NCBI GenBank assembly: GCA_964396245.1
Contig: CAYNEO010000085.1
Span: 1 to 6,012 of the forward strand
DNA: 6,012 nt
Direction: 5' to 3'
Origin: CAYNEO01 sp964396245
Lineage (GTDB): Bacteria > Zixibacteria > MSB-5A5 > GN15 > FEB-12
The position numbers and the translations under genes are program-made. The notes beneath the pieces are model-generated. The model was not told the origin of the DNA and made no database searches. It saw nothing but the letters and a program-made list of their open reading frames with translations. Shown here piece by piece: positions 5,285-6,012 of this stretch (position 1 is the first letter of the stretch; each line of letters begins with the position of its first letter).

Positions 5285-6012
5285 ATGATGAACAGTCACC
5301 CCGAACTCCTTACACGTCACAAAGTCAATCCCATTCTAACGGCCGCGGTATGGCCCTATCCTGTCAATAGCGTATTCAATCCAGCGGCAACGTTGCTGGC
5401 TGACGGTACGACACTGCTCTTATGTCGCGTAGAGGATCGAACCGGATTGTCCCATCTATGTGCGGCCCGCTCTGTTGATGGCGTGAACGACTGGATGATT
5501 GATCCACAACCGACCTTCAGGCCAGACCCTGAACATTTTCCTGAAGAGATCTGGGGTGTTGAAGATCCGCGCATTACCTATGTCCCGGAACTTAGTCAGT
5601 ACATCGTAGTATATACCGCCTTCACTCGCGATGGACCGGGAGTGGCATTGGCGACTACCGAAGATTTCCATACTTTCAAGAGGCATGGGGTTATCATGCC
5701 CCCCGAGGATAAGGATGCGACATTGTTGCCACATCGCATCAACGGCCTGTGGGCGCTGATTCATCGACCGGTCAGTTCACCCAGGGCACACATTTGGATA
5801 TCATATTCTGCCGATCTCACACACTGGGGTGGCCACAAACTGATGATGGAGGCGCGGCGAGGAGGGTGGTGGGACGCAAACAAAATTGGTCTGTCGCCCC
5901 CCCCTATAGAAACTCCGAAGGGTTGGCTGATGATGTACCATGGGGTGCGGCATACGGCGGCAGGGGCAATTTATCGACTCGGACTTGCGTTGTTCGACCT
6001 GAATACCCCTGA
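5285..6012 (+). CDS. GH130 family beta-mannoside phosphorylase/hydrolase, 3' end cut by window
   Basis: The frame is open from ATG 5285 to the window edge (242 full codons plus two bases); a full GH130 protein is usually 300-400 residues. Clear family blocks are NSVFNPAATLL (28-38), LLLCRVEDRTGLSHL (44-58), WGVEDPRITYV (90-100), YTAFTRDGPGVALATTEDF (110-128), PEDKDATLLP (140-149), LIHRP (158-162), HIWISYSADLTHWG (169-182), GGWWDANKIGLSPPPIET (193-210) and GWLMMYHGV (213-221). D94 in E-D-P-R is the expected general acid of the five-bladed propeller. R48, K200 and H219 are conserved-looking basic residues where phosphate ligands would be expected, which favours a phosphorylase acting on beta-mannosides; this assignment is from memory. 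No signal peptide is seen, so it should be cytoplasmic. It sits 20 bases after the glycosyltransferase. Exact linkage and substrate cannot be told. Confidence 0.9.
   Translation, partial: MMNSHPELLTRHKVNPILTAAVWPYPVNSVFNPAATLLADGTTLLLCRVEDRTGLSHLCAARSVDGVNDWMIDPQPTFRPDPEHFPEEIWGVEDPRITYVPELSQYIVVYTAFTRDGPGVALATTEDFHTFKRHGVIMPPEDKDATLLPHRINGLWALIHRPVSSPRAHIWISYSADLTHWGGHKLMMEARRGGWWDANKIGLSPPPIETPKGWLMMYHGVRHTAAGAIYRLGLALFDLNTP

Noticed and set aside
5897..5904. Run of eight C as a frameshift or phase-variation site in GH130
   Set aside because: The frame is intact through it and it encodes the conserved S-P-P-P of the family; it is worth a read-level check for sequencing error but gives no sign of variation.
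6010..6012. TGA at the window end as the GH130 stop
   Set aside because: It is out of frame (codons read CCT GAx); the gene continues past the window.

Overview
This window looks like chromosomal DNA from an environmental, probably Gram-negative bacterium of mid GC content. The lmo0937-type mini membrane protein, the orphan ATP-cone protein and the GT4/toroid fusion next to a GH130 gene suggest a soil or sediment lineage (FCB-group, Zixibacteria- or Gemmatimonadota-like). That placement is from memory of gene content and is weak. All convincing genes lie on the + strand. Gaps between them are short, and no stretch over 120 bases lacks a gene except for flanking sequence cut by the window edge.

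Left part (1-1301), small stress- or regulation-like genes: a 49-residue two-helix membrane protein (73-222, GTG start); an 80-residue free-standing ATP-cone protein (320-562); and, one base after its stop, an ECF-type sigma factor (564-1301) with a long C-terminal tail and no anti-sigma gene beside it.

Middle (1341-2906): a 521-residue radical SAM enzyme with an N-terminal B12-binding-like domain and a clear CX3CX2C cluster motif at residues 183-190. Its substrate cannot be named from sequence. The 120-base gap after it (2907-3026) holds two small inverted repeats and a possible 12-codon leader ORF whose stop overlaps the start of the next gene (TAATG).

Right part (3027-6012): a 745-residue protein joining a GT4-like glycosyltransferase to an all-helical (alpha/alpha)-toroid, glycosidase-like domain. 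It is followed 20 bases later by a GH130 mannoside phosphorylase/hydrolase gene that runs off the right edge (first 242 residues present). These two are almost certainly one operon for making and/or remodelling a cytoplasmic, probably mannose-containing oligosaccharide. Whether the radical SAM gene belongs to the same pathway is an inference from order and strand only.

The most interesting points are the GT4-toroid/GH130 pair with a divergent GT donor site, the ATP-cone/ECF sigma pair, and the structured leader before the glycosyltransferase. I see no CRISPR, mobile element, tRNA or rRNA.
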